DNA of 64,000 nt, from assembly GCF_019097595.1 (NCBI RefSeq), contig NC_080719.1, positions 17,703,001 to 17,767,000 on the forward strand, read 5' to 3'. The stretch comes from Hemibagrus wyckioides (lineage: Eukaryota; Chordata; Actinopteri; Siluriformes; Bagridae). Within the stretch, counting starts at the first letter, position 1. Each line of letters opens with the position of its first letter. Shown here one piece after another: positions 50,918 through 63,240 of this stretch. A program made the translations under genes and the position numbers. The notes beneath the pieces are model-generated. The model made no database searches. It saw only the letters and a program-made list of their open reading frames with translations, and was not told where the DNA came from.

Positions 50918-51913
50918 AAAAAAGTGAGCTTCAATTCTACAAGGGCCAAATTGTGATGGCTAGATGACTGGATCAGAGCATCTCCAAAACTTCAGCTCTT
51001 GTGGGGTGTTCCCGGTCTGCAGTGGTCAGTATCTATCAAAAGTGGTCCAAGGAAGGAACAGCACTGAACCAGCTATAGGGTCATGGGCGGCCAAGGCTCA
51101 CTGATGCACATAGGGAATGAAGGTTGGCCCGTGTGCTCCGATTCAACAGATGAGCTACTGTTGCTCAAATTGCTGAAAATGTTAATGCTAGTTCTGATAG
51201 AAAGGTGTCAGAATACACAGTGCATCGCAGTTTGTTGCGTATGGGGCTGCATAGTTGCAGACCAGTCAGACCCTTGCTGACCCCTGTGCACCATAGAAAG
51301 TGCCAACAACGGGCATGTGAGCATCAGAACTGGACCACGGGGCAATTTGAAGAATTATGCTTTCTTTTAAATCATGTGGATGGCCAGGTGTGTGGTTCGC
51401 TTACCTGGGAAACACATGGCACCAGGATACACTATGGGAAGAAGGTAGAGGCAGTGTGGATGTCCATGTGGATGTTAGTTTGACCTACCTACCACCTACC
51501 CAAGCATTGTTGCAGACCATGTACAACCTTTCATGGAAACGATATTCTCTGATGGCTGTGGCCTCTTTCAGCAGGATAATGCACCATCCCACAAAGCAAA
51601 CAGTTCAGGAATGATTTGATGAGCACAACAATGAGTTTGAGGTGTTGACTTGGCCTCCAATTTCCCCAGATCTCAATCTAATTGACCATCTGTGGGATGT
51701 GCTGAACAAACCAGTCCAATCCATGGAGTCCCCAACTCGCAACTTACAGGAATTAAAGGATCTGCTGCTAACATCTTGTTGCCTGATACCAAAGCACATC
51801 TTCAGAGATCTAGTGGAGTCCATGCCTCAATGGGTCAGGGCTGTTTTGGCAGCAAAAGGGGGACCAACACAATATTAGGCAGGTGGTCATAATGTTATGG
51901 CTGATATGTGTAT
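50918..51913 (+). pseudogene. Tc1-like transposase pseudogene with 3' terminal repeat
   Basis: DNA transposon of the Tc1/mariner superfamily; an intact member would encode a cut-and-paste transposase of about 340 residues. Here the plus-strand coding sequence is broken into several frames. An N-terminal helix-turn-helix part lies at about 50935-51120, a middle part at 51205-51483 (with SEYTVHRSLLRMG), and a C-terminal part at 51642-51878 (WPPISPDLNLIDHLWDVL). The last catalytic position, normally Glu in this family, is Asp (LIDHLW). The 3' terminal repeat at about 51880-51913 (GTGGTCATAATGTTATGGCT) is present, but the matching 5' repeat is missing; the element abuts a SINE on its left. It is inactive. 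Confidence 0.85.
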
Positions 51914-52715
51914 ATTACAACAATCAGTTAATTTGGTTAGGGTTCTTCTTTAAGAGAAATTTGTTTTCATTGTGTTAACACACTCAAATATACAGTATAA
52001 CCTACATACAGTATATATAGCATTTTATAAAATAAAAACATTTCATGTAAAAGAAAAGGCTGCTTTCTATGCAGAATATTTCCTGCCAGAATGAAAAGCA
52101 TTAACACCTGAGGCAAATACATGAAAAACATTTGGTACATGCAGAAAATATTCTTCAGTGAAAAACAAAACTTAAAGCACTTGATCTCTTCAGTGAAAAA
52201 CAATCAGCAGGGGTTTGCCTTTTAGGAATTAAATGCTGACGTTGTGTCAGAAGTGAATGTAATTCCCCATTGCATTGCATTTCACTTTCATTAGTGCGCG
52301 GAAGTCGTACCGCTCAAAAATACTATCACTGCTGCCAAAGGGCAGAAGGTTTGAAAGAATTATTTTCCAGAAGACATTCACAGTGTGTATAGTTTCACTT
52401 TGGCTCAATGTTTCTTCATTCTTACTGGAATGATTGTCAAAGCCATTAATCATCAAGCTATTAAGAATTATTACTAAAAGTAAAATTGTTATTTATTTTC
52501 TTAGTCAGGACAGCATCATGCCTTAATGGGGTGATTGAGGAGGTTGGTTGCTCTTCCTAGTAAAACAGACATAGGTGATACGTGTGTTTATTTTGCCACT
52601 GTGTTTATTTGCAGTTAATGACGTTGTGCAAAACCTGAAAAGTATGTGCATATAGTATGCTGGAAGAGACTTCTGGAATCTGGTTTCATTTAACAAGAAA
52701 TTAGTATAATTAACA
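51914..52715. other. Non-coding stretch, nothing recognised
   Basis: AT-rich sequence with short chance frames on the minus strand; no supported gene or repeat. Confidence 0.45.
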
Positions 52716-52719
52716 GGTT

Positions 52720-52935
52720 TAGTGGTTTAGTGGTCATGTTTGCCCCACACCTCTGGGGTTGGGGGTCTGGTACTCTGGTTTCCACTAAAGTGTCTATAGT
52801 GTGTGGGTGATTGTGGCCTGCAAGGGGTTGCCACTCTGTCCAGATTGTCCCATGCCTTGTGCCCTGGGTCATTGGACAATTTCCCTGTGACTCTGTGTAG
52901 GAAAAGTGGTACAGAAAATGGATGGAATGATAAGA
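52720..52935 (+). repeat. tRNA-derived SINE-like copy
   Basis: The head at 52722-52765 has TTTAGTGGTCATGTTTGCC, then CTCTGGGGTTGGGGGTC, followed by the family body (GTGTGTGGGTGATTGTGG, CCACTCTGTCCAGATTGTCC). The tail is CAGAAAATGGATGGAATG. This is one of the better preserved copies in the window. Confidence 0.7.
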
Positions 52936-55900
52936 TGGAATTTCTACATTCAGCCATTTTGAAAAAGTGTTTCTGGTCTATTTTCATGCTAAGGAAAAAA
53001 CAAGGTGGGTTTTTTATGCATGCAACACTAAGGCCCTATTACCACAGGGGGCCCACACACATTGCCTCTCCCCTACACCACTGACCCTATCCTGGTCAGG
53101 GTCATGATGTTCACTACAGTGATTTCTTTCCACTCTGGGATGAAATCAATAATATTAATATTGCACTTGAATAATAATCAAGTGCAACAATACCATTGTT
53201 CCTACACGGGCTGAATAATTCTGACAAATGATAATGCATTTAATACTGAATTAAATAATTGTGGGTATCATTTTAGCCTGTGATATTCTACTAAAATATA
53301 GTCTCATTTACAGCAGTAGACAGACAGGAGTCGGAGGTTACAGAGCGTAATCAGAATCACAGTACACACACACATACAGTGGATAGTAATGTTCCTGACA
53401 GAACATAAATGAAGCCATGCTTATAAAATGTCTCTGTGGCAGAGAGGACAGTTTCTAGATCGGTTTGCACTTTTACCTCAATATGATTCAAATTGGTACC
53501 GTGCACTGAAACGCAATCCAAGATCAACACACTGGCACACTCCCTGCGCTACAGTATGAATCCAGGCCATTGTTGTAGGAACACTGAGTGTGTTGAGCAT
53601 GCTCTGTGTGAAGTGGCCCTGGGAAACCAAAGAGAACCCTCATGGTTTCCTTAATGCACATGCAAATCAATGAGTACTGTTCAAACATGTGAATTGGGCC
53701 TTTTTTCCCTGTGGCTGTGCTCGAATTATAGAGCAGAGGGATCTTTTTTCTTTTTTATACTGTGCGAACAACAAGCACTTAACTTAGACTTTGCTTTCCC
53801 ACTGCACATGTCTTGTTTAAGAAGACACACCCAGCACACACACACACACACAAGCTTCTCCAGCTGCTTCAGCAGGAGCACTGGAGAGGAACTCCTAGCG
53901 AAGCTTTCCCAGCGCTGTCAGCAGTTCTTCCTGATTCATTTCAAATAAATCATCCTCCCAGGTTTCCCAAGGCTTTGTTGAGACAACATGTGGGAAAGTA
54001 GTCTGCAGCCTGGAAGTGAGGGCACACTTAGAGACCCTGTGTTGCCAGCCCACATTTATATATAATGATGAACCATAAATGAGGAGTAATAAAATGCCAA
54101 AGCTTTGAGTTGTATTGTGTGCATAATCAAAGCCCTGCTTGTCCTAAACATGTAAAAGGTTGTCATGGACATTTGCTAAAAATAAGAGGGAGGGATTCCC
54201 TATGTTTGTGAAAGGCTGAATAATCTGATGCCCAAGTTCCACCTACAGCTTTGGTGAACTGCACTTAAAGACACACTTTAACACAGTCAGCAGCCACATT
54301 CAGGGCAATTGACTGTCATTAGTGTCGCCTTTAGGCAAACAGTTCACGATGGTAAACTGCAGGCAGACAGCAATGAAGACTTCTTGCCGTGAAGTATGCT
54401 TGCTAATGAGAATGTTGGCGAATGTGGACAAAGAGTGACTCAACTCTACAGATCCCGAGGCGTATAATGTTCTATAACCAAAGGAGTGTTTTATAGCTAT
54501 TTTTATAATTGCGTAACAGTTTGTCACACACAGTACTCATTTTTGACCAACTGTTCAACTAAACCTCATATTTATGACTGTTCTTCCTCAGATTTTGACA
54601 TGTTAAGCTTACAACACATGACTTTTCTTCTGCCTTGCTGCTGCACCCTCCACCCGTTCCCCAATTTGTTTCTCTTTTTCTTGTAGCTGTTTTTCCTTCA
54701 TGTCCTGAAAGTGTGGGAACATCAGTCTTACCACTCATCCCTTTATTTTCTCACCCAAAACTGACTTATCCCCCCCTTAACATAATGAGTTAAGCAAAGA
54801 CCGGGATACTGTGAGGACATGCAAGACTGGTTTCCTGAGGAACTGGTAAAATGAATCCCACAGGCACTGACCTTTTCTCTCCCACTTGTTAAATATCTGC
54901 AGTTCAAAACATCAACAATGCAAATGTGCTTTCTAAAGTGTATATATGCACACATACAGTCCCATGCACACGGATATGAAAATACAATTTCAGTTGAACA
55001 GATAGTAAATTACAGGCTTAATGTATAACACATTTTTTTTGTGATGCATGGTCTGGAAGAAAACTTAAATACAGCACTAACAGACGCAGAAATGCTCTTT
55101 CAGTACACAAGGCTTTCATATAAAGTGAGTAAAGCGGGTTTGTCTTGTGTCACTCATCCTTGAATGCCTTCATCCACTGACCAAGCACATGACTCAACGG
55201 CACAGTCCTAGTAGGACAGAGTTCACAGGACATGCAATAAAACAGTCAGTCAGGTGAGTTCATATGGTGGTACACCAACTTGTGCTAAATAGAGCAGGAA
55301 AGAATGTACGCTACCAAAGTTATGAGGGCTATTTTTAGTTATTGTCTTTATATTGGCTGTAGTCCTCTACTGTATACAGTAACAGAAACCTGCGACATGT
55401 GTCAAACAGCCCACATTCTGAAACTTTCTCTCTCTCTCTTGAAGACAGTCTGTGCAGAATCACTGAACTGATTAATCTGGCAGATCCTGCCAAAAAATTT
55501 CACTTCCCCAGTAGTGAAAAATTTCACTACCCTGCCCTCTCTAGGAACATCCTAGTGCCAGATCAAGACAACAGGAATGCATTACAACTCCATTTCTTAG
55601 AAGACCAGCACTGGCAAAGGAGTGGAATGACCTTTGCTCTAGAACAGTGTGAAATGCCAGCTTGCACCGATTACAGATCACAGGAACTGATAGCATCTTT
55701 TAATACACCTGTTAGAACACATGTCATGTCAGTTGGATAACTCCTAAATCCTTCAGAAACTTGCATCTGCATGTTATGAGCAGTTATGACCTCTAAACGT
55801 GAAAAATGAAGTCAGCCCTGTGGGTTTATGCAACAGTAGATAGCACAAGAAAAGCAATTCTTAATGATGACATTTGCTCTCTAACAAATGAAATCCTTTG

Positions 55901-56870
55901 TCCTTCTTACTGAGGCACGCTTACATTTCATAATGCTGTCATGTTTTCCCTTACAGTATACTTCCCTCGCATTCTCATAAGTTATCTATCAGTGACATCA
56001 CGCTATAACACGGCCGCATGACACTGCTGTGAGCGGAAGTCACCACGGCTCTAGTGACAAAGGGGTATTGTCCCAAAAACGGTGGGCAAGACTTGGGAAT
56101 CGACCTCATGAAAAGAGTCCAGCATTGAATGGCATGACAATACAGCAGACAGGAGAGAGAAATAGAAAGACAGAGCTATGAAAACGGATAGCCAAGGTTA
56201 TCCTGTGCAAAAGGTGACTCTTTCTCATTTTTGTATTGTACTGTATTGTTCTCAGACGCTCATGCAGCCCAAAGGAAGAAATAAAACAAAAGGAGCTCAT
56301 TTATGAGCATTGTCATAAATCAGCTTAAACTCACTGCAGGGTTTTTTCCATCAGCTATGTTATACCCTTTATACATGAGGACTAGCTGTGATCATAAAGT
56401 ACTGAGATATATTGGGATAAGAGTCTTGGCAGGGATAGAATGTACCAGGGGAAAAAAAAAAGGTCCTGGCATAGGGCTTACATAACTAAGCGTGTGGATC
56501 TCCAGCACTGGATCTGGCTACTGATCTTCATGCTCTGCCTAATTAAGATAGTGACTACATGCTATAGTGGAAAAAAAACAGTCTGAAACGGGCTACGGAT
56601 ACTGCTATTAAAACTAAAAAAGAACAGACTGTATCTGCCATTTTAGTGCTTGTATTTACCTAATAACCCAGCTCTGCACAGTTATCACACACACACACAG
56701 TGTAACTGTCTTATAGATTATATGTTTATTATATTGAACCATTGTAACTCGATGTACTGCATTAAAAAAAAAAAAACTTGAACGGTATGCATTAATCATT
56801 GCAAAAGTCATTTGTGTGTTAAATGAACCCTGGAGTTGTGGAGTGATGCAAACCAAGTGCGTGTGATTGA
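52936..56870. other. Non-coding stretch with a CA run and an orphan frame
   Basis: A CA run lies at 53835-53852. A plus-strand frame of 113 codons (55399-55740) begins beside a CT run; it resembles no family I know and has no clear splice sites, so it is not called a gene. The rest is unassigned. Confidence 0.4.
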
Positions 56871-56879
56871 CACAGAGGC

Positions 56880-57060
56880 TGAAATGCACCTCTGCTCTAA
56901 CGCCACTCTACTGCGCCGAACTGGGAGCTCACGTTACCGCTGTGGCTTGCGATGACAGGAAGTTAGACAACCGGAAGTCACGACAAGCGTGAAACGTCAC
57001 GATGCGGTCGAGACGGAGGAGTGATCCCTGAGATTAAGCTCTAGCAGCGTGACAGACATC
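56880..57060. promoter_or_regulatory. Short CpG island with ETS motifs, candidate promoter
   Basis: About 17 CpG dinucleotides occur in 180 bases within an otherwise CpG-poor spacer. ACCGGAAGT (56970-56978) is a perfect ETS/GABP-type site and ACAGGAAGT (56955-56963) a weaker one. Such islands normally mark the promoter of a broadly expressed gene, but no coding exon is visible nearby on either strand. It may begin a gene whose first exon is non-coding and whose coding part lies outside the window. Confidence 0.45.
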
Positions 57061-57359
57061 ATAACAAAACAAACAAACAGCACAGGATCACTGAATTAAC
57101 ACAAAAAATAAAATCGTCTGAATGAACAACTTAATCAAATGCAACTACTTTTTTTTAAATTTCTATTTAAAATACAGATTATGTAAATATATGAGTATAC
57201 CTTAATTATATAGAGTTATAGAATATATTTAGCGATTTATTATGTCTTTTTTAATCCGTTTTATACGTTTGCTAATTTATTTATTTATTTATTTAAAATA
57301 TTTTAGATTTTAGATATTAAGATTTATTTAATTATTTAGTAAATACATTTTTTTTTCTT

Positions 57360-57467
57360 TATTAAGTCCACTTTATCCTAGAACCAGTGGAGTCCATTCC
57401 AGAAACAGGGCATGAGGAAGGAATGCACCATGTGTGGGGTGTGAGTCCATGGCAGGGCATTATTCAT

Positions 57468-57515
<48 letters not shown>

Positions 57516-57668
57516 ACACATATATATACACAGTATAGGCAATCCATCTACATGCATGATTTTGTAGGGTGAGAGGAAACCGGGGAACCTGGAGGAAACA
57601 TATACAGATATGAAGTGGGAACCCTGGAGCAGTGAGGCAGTAATGTTTCCCACTGAGCCACCTCTAAG
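57360..57668 (-). repeat. tRNA-derived SINE-like copy with (CA)n
   Basis: Minus-strand head near 57610-57665 reads GGTGGCTCAGTGGGAAACAT, then a B-box-like CAGGGTTCCCACTTC. The body contains a long CA array (57470-57530). The left end resembles the SINE 3' body. Confidence 0.65.
57470..57530. repeat. (CA)n microsatellite
   Basis: About 25 CA units followed by TA and CA mixtures. Confidence 0.9.
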
Positions 57669-60600
57669 TTTTAAATATACTTTATATTGTGCTCAGAGAT
57701 CCCAAAGGAAACTCACAGACCCACTGCATTGTTTGGTATAAGTGACAGTTGCATGAGTTTGTCGCAAAAAGAATCCTTTTGCTGTATAAAAAGGCAAAAT
57801 TACCCAACAAAATAATATTGCACAGCACAATCCACAGCAATTCCACAAGCGTCTGTGATTGCTGTAATTTACGACAAAGGTCTAATGTAGGATCATAATT
57901 ATATCAGGGTTTTTTTTTTTTCACATTGTCTTTCAGACCAAGGAGACGTTCAGCAATTCTAGGTCCTTTGTTGTCTGGCTATTTTGCATTCCCTTCACTG
58001 GTAAGGTTTAGGCTTTGGCAGGAACAGAGGTTTGGGGGATGGGGGGGGGGTCTCGTCCTTATTCAGTAATCCAGTCTGTTGCCAGGAGCTATGTCTAAAA
58101 TGTAGTGACGGTGCTACACAGGAATGCTAAAGCATGCATTCCTCATCTACTGTTTGGGAGTATGAGCTCAGCCAATCCTTTGCGACTGGTCACTGTACAC
58201 GGTTAGTTTGTACTGACCTGGCTCCTGTATTCAGCCACACTGACCTTGTGATCATGTCAGCAAGCACATTTGGCAGGTTGACTGATGCCATAATGAAAAC
58301 TAATCCCAGCACCCAGGGCGTCTTCATAAGAAAGGTCACTGTGACCGCTTTCCTTAGCGAGTTTATTGAGCCACCTCAGTGAGGATAGAAAAAGCTGTCA
58401 GTCTGTCAGCATGCACATCTTATGCCAGTACTTTGCTATATGCATTTTCATCTTTCAAAGTCCTTCCTTACATTCCTGTAGTTTTAACTAAAATATCTGC
58501 TCTAAAGACAAATGCCAGGTTCTGTAGGTGGTGCAAAGTAATGATCTGGGCTGCAAATATCCAACCAACCAGAACATGATGAGCAGCTCTGTTTGCCAAT
58601 CAGGTAGTTTGTCGATTTTGAAAGCTCCCCTGTCTTGCAGCAGCCGTTGGTGCATGTGCAGAAAGTGGGGTGTGGTCTGTGTTGGATAGAAACTCACACA
58701 CTAGATGGATGTTTGGATTTAAAAATTTAAAACAGATAGCTTTAGCTAAGTTCTGCCAAAGTCACTGACTACGCCTTTAAAAATTTCAAAGCCATTTTTG
58801 CGTAGTTTGTTTTGTAACTGGCTCTCACCTTTCTAGTCATGATGTCAAGATCTGCAAGCAAGCAGTGCAACATCATTCTTTATAGGGGTCATTTCACCAC
58901 TTCACTACTTTCATCCTTCACCACTTACCCGTAATACCATGCAGCCTAGGCTGCTTATGTCACCTCAGCAGTTATACACCTTTATGTAGGACAAACATGT
59001 TCCTGATTCTGCATCAAGATGGCCTTTAGAGATTCAATAATATTTGAATGTAATGGAATATGACTGGTCTATGAAGAAAAATACTGCAAATGTCAAGCAG
59101 ATAAGCAGAACATTATTGCATAGAACCGTGCCTGAGTTTGTGGCACTTCTGTGCATTCTCCTGTAATTACTGTGTAGAGATAATTGACTTCCTCTAAGCC
59201 GAAATGCTGCAGGGTTTAGAAGGCTCTCAAATCTGCGTGGCACGAGGCCATGACAAAAGAACGACATGCTCTTTTATTGTAATGTTTCCTAGAACTTGAT
59301 GTATACTCACACACTTTGTGGAAATTAAAGTCCACATGCAGATCAGTGCAATCTTAGGTGCACACACAGCAGGTTGCCTTGCAGAGTGTTTGTTCTTCTA
59401 ATCCTGCACAGTGCATGATCTCCTGCACAAGCGAAAATAGATCTAGCACTTGCAACGTGCTACTTAATGTATAATTTACTGAGATCATTTGCAGAATGTA
59501 AAGGGCATTGGATTGTCTTTCCAACTCACGCACATGCTCATGCTTTTCCCTTGTCTTTCCACTCAGCCGCTTGTAAATAAAGTTCAGAATATCCTGGAAC
59601 ATTCTGTCTCATTTGTACGCTCAGCTCAGTTAGCCAATCAGAAGGGCAGGTGTGTGCCAAAACAACAGAGCAGGGAGGGTCTTTTTCCTACTCCAATCCC
59701 TGCACATGGTGCTTTCTATTGCACAACATATTAGGCATGTTTATGTAAAATGTTTGTCTGAGAGTAAGAGATTGGTGCTATGAAGTTGATATGTAAAAGG
59801 TGCATGGACCCAGAGCTCTGTTTATGACTCACACCAGGAATTGATCCTAGCATCTTTTTTATGAAATGCTTAATAAAGTTTTTCAGCTCAGTGCACAATT
59901 GGGCATAGACAATGTTGCTCATAAAGAGCACAAATGGAAGGAGTCAGTCTGAACTTCTAAAAGTCACAGACTGTACCTTACTAGAAATTTTAACAATCCT
60001 CCACCCTAAAGTCAGGAACAGAAACTTCTGCATCCACACATAAACGATGTGATCTTAGGAACTCAGTGGAGCAGTTTGAACCTGTCTGTCAGCCCTCATT
60101 AAATCTGCCACAAACACGTTTCCCCTGAGTGAAGTGTATATGCATTAGGCAGAAAGAAAACATGGAGCAATGATGACGATGCCAGTGTTGTGGCAAGTAT
60201 GTAGCTGATGGCCTGACTACAGTTTTTCCGAAGAAATACAGGAAGTTAAAGAAAAAAGAGAGAGAGAGAAAGAGAGAGGGTCAGATGGAAGGGAGGGTCT
60301 GGAAACTGCTGTTATTTTTCTCTGTGACTCTTTTTTTTTTTTAAAGATATGGTTCTTATGTTCCCTTGTTTTTGATTTTTGCATGTGGAAAATAATAAGG
60401 AAAGGCATGTTTATGCCTGTGGCACTGTATCAGTTAAGCCAGCACTCAGAATGTCCAGAAACCCAGCCTTTTTCCGGGTAAAAATGCATTCTTCTTCCAG
60501 CCTGTCATATGATTAACACTTCCAAATAAACTTGCTGTGTAAGGCATGAAGTCTGCGCATGCATCATTCTGTAAACGCTTTACAAAAAAAAAAAAAAAAA

Positions 60601-61106
60601 AGAAGAAGCAAAGTAATGAGTGTCTCAACGCATAAGGGATCTTTTAGCATTAAATGAACACTTGAAAAGGACAGGCATGTTTTTACATGGTGTACAGGAG
60701 TGTCATTGCAACACCGTCTACTTGAATAGCATAGCTGAGCCGACAACAAGACTATGAATCAATACCTCAGACACGAAGGCTGAAAACATGCTTTGCACTG
60801 CAGCCTAGAACAACAAAACAACTAAAAAAAAAAAAGTGAGTGTAAAAGCAAGAAGAGGAAAACATCACTGGGTTAATGAAATGCCAGCATAACATGTTGT
60901 GATGGTGTTGTCATTGTGGAGGAGAGGGGGAACAATACATGACTCATCACATTTAAATGATGCATCATGCTTAGGAGGTTGTGTGCATGTGTGTATGGAG
61001 GCGGGATGGGAAGGTGGATCGGTACACAACACAGAACCGGAAAGGTCCGGTTGTGTGGGGAATCAATAAGGGGGTTGAGAGAGATAGCAAGAAAATTGAG
61101 AGAGAA

Positions 61107-61139
<33 letters not shown>

Positions 61140-62835
61140 GCTATCAATTATCAGCTTATTTCTTTTTACTCTCTGGCTTCAATTCAACACCCATCAAGGG
61201 TCTACCTGGAAAGATGGAGTGAAAACATATCAAAATACCATGTGAGATATGAGATCTGTTTATGATGTTAGGTTACATGACAGAACCAAAGCTGCTGCAA
61301 GAGGTGATTGAGATCAACCTTTTCTTTTTCCTTTTTTTTTTTAAATAGCACTGTCGAGGTCTTTGGCAGGTCATAACAAACACGTTTGTGTTTTCCAAGA
61401 ACTAAAAGTCAACAACATTTTGCATGGTAACACAATCAACTTTTTAAAAAAAGTAACAGTTCAAAGAAGTATCTAACCTTTCAAACAAATAAAGTGCTCC
61501 TAAAATACAGCGTGGTTGCAGAACTGCCCTTCTCCTCTCTGCTTCTGCATGTGTCCTTTTTAGCAACCCTTGATATTTTTAGCTCTCTGTCTGTTTCCTG
61601 GCTTTCATTATGAGACTTATTGTACTGTACAGTATGACCTCCTGGCTCCAGTCAGTGTCTGCAACACCCTTCACTCATACAAAGGATCATTTAAATAGAT
61701 ACGTCAATGTGATCTGCAGCTTTTACACTGAATCTGGGTGTGTTGTTCTCAGAGAGCCACAAGCACAAATTAGGGTCAAAGCAGTTCAGTCGTGAGATCC
61801 GTTAACTGTATGCAATATATAGGAATTAACAAGGGAATAAAATGGCAATCCTAGAAGGCTACTCTGCGTTTATGTCTCTCTCTGGCAGGAGAACTAACTC
61901 TGCTAAAATGAACAAATAAATAAATATATATCTAAGAGCATGCCTTTCTTCACATTCCAGAAAATCCTGGCATTTCCTCAGTAGTCCCCTTTCCCGCAGG
62001 TCTTTCTGTCAAGTGTGTGTGTGCGTTTCCTGTAAATGAGGTGGGATATTTATTTCTCAGAAGCTCGCAACCACAAGCTCAGGCAATTCTTCAATAAATA
62101 TATCATGCATAAACACTTTATGATGTACACATCACCCGCTGGCTGCATGCATTAAATGTTATTTATTTCATGGAAAGCAATGCAGAGTGCAGATAGATTT
62201 TCTCATACCAAAAAAAAATCACCCCAGTAGTGTATTAAGGAGCTCTCTAGTTGCATGTGGCTTAGAGGAAATCCACATTTTACAGAGAAAAGAAAGAGAA
62301 TTGCTGGAACTGTAGAGGGAAAAACACACTGTTCAGCAAGTTACTATGAAGTAACTTAGCTTACTAAATATAAATGATAAGTATGTAGATAGTAAAAGGA
62401 TATGGTGGGATATTTGCTGTTTGATGTTGTTGTCAGGAAGAAAACTCATATCCTGCTACAGCACAAGGGATGCAACCAAATACAAATATTTCATTTGGAT
62501 TAAACAGATATAGTGTTCTATTCATAGACAAACACAGGTATGAATAAGAAAGATACTAGAAAGAATGCCAGAAATGTTTGCAGGACATCTAGTTGAGAAT
62601 AAAGGTGTATATTAAAACTGGACCCTCAAACACACCAAAAAAAGAAGTAAGAACCTTCATGCGGATGCAAACAAACTTTCATACATGAGACTTAAATAAA
62701 GAGCGTGTTCTTTAACATTTGTTAATTTGGTGACATAGTAACTGCCTGCTTAAGACTGCAGTAGTTCAAATTATATTAGGAGATGAAGCCTTTACTATTA
62801 CCACACATTGCATCATAGCAGAGTGGAATACATTT
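57669..62835. other. Non-coding stretch with simple repeats
   Basis: Contains poly(A) runs (for example 60581-60601) and a GA array (61111-61140). Frames at 58134-58382 and 60967-61265 show no family similarity. No gene is supported. Confidence 0.45.
61111..61140. repeat. (GA)n microsatellite
   Basis: About fifteen GA units. Confidence 0.9.
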
Positions 62836-62844
62836 CTTTGCATA

Positions 62845-62980
62845 GCGCAACCTTGGAGGTTAGGGGCAAGTTTCAGTGCCCCTGGAGTGTTAGGGGCCAG
62901 TTTGACAGTGTTGGTGCTTGAAGCTGATTGACTGATTGACAGCCCAGTGCTGTAACAACTTGAGCCACCAGAGCCTGACC
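62845..62980 (-). repeat. Diverged tRNA-derived SINE-like copy
   Basis: Minus-strand head near 62925-62978 reads GGTGGCTCAAGTTGTTACAG, as in the copy at 12.3-12.5 kb. The body is G/T-rich and worn. Confidence 0.55.
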
Positions 62981-63039
62981 AAACTTGTTAGAAAATATTT
63001 TTGGGTGCTTTAGAGTGGTGCCACATTTGCCCTCCTGTC

Positions 63040-63240
63040 AGGAGATCCATCACTTTTCTGTACTGCTTATCCTACACAGGGTCAAGAGGAAGCTGGAGAC
63101 TAAAAGGCAGGGTACAGTCCATCACAGGGCACACACAAACTTACACACCCACTCACACTCTACGGAAAATTCAGAGATGCTAATCAGCCTACAACACATG
63201 TCTTTGTACTGGAGGAGGAACCCCAACCTCAGATCATGAT
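63040..63240 (-). repeat. Diverged SINE-like copy (body and tail)
   Basis: The left part TACTGCTTATCCTACACAGG and CAGTCCATCACAGGGCACAC is the minus-strand body of the common fish SINE; CACTCACACTCTACGG follows. The tRNA-like head is not clear. Confidence 0.55.

Noticed and set aside
57378..57653. 91-codon minus-strand frame with a Cys/Val run
   Set aside because: Produced by the CA array inside a SINE copy.
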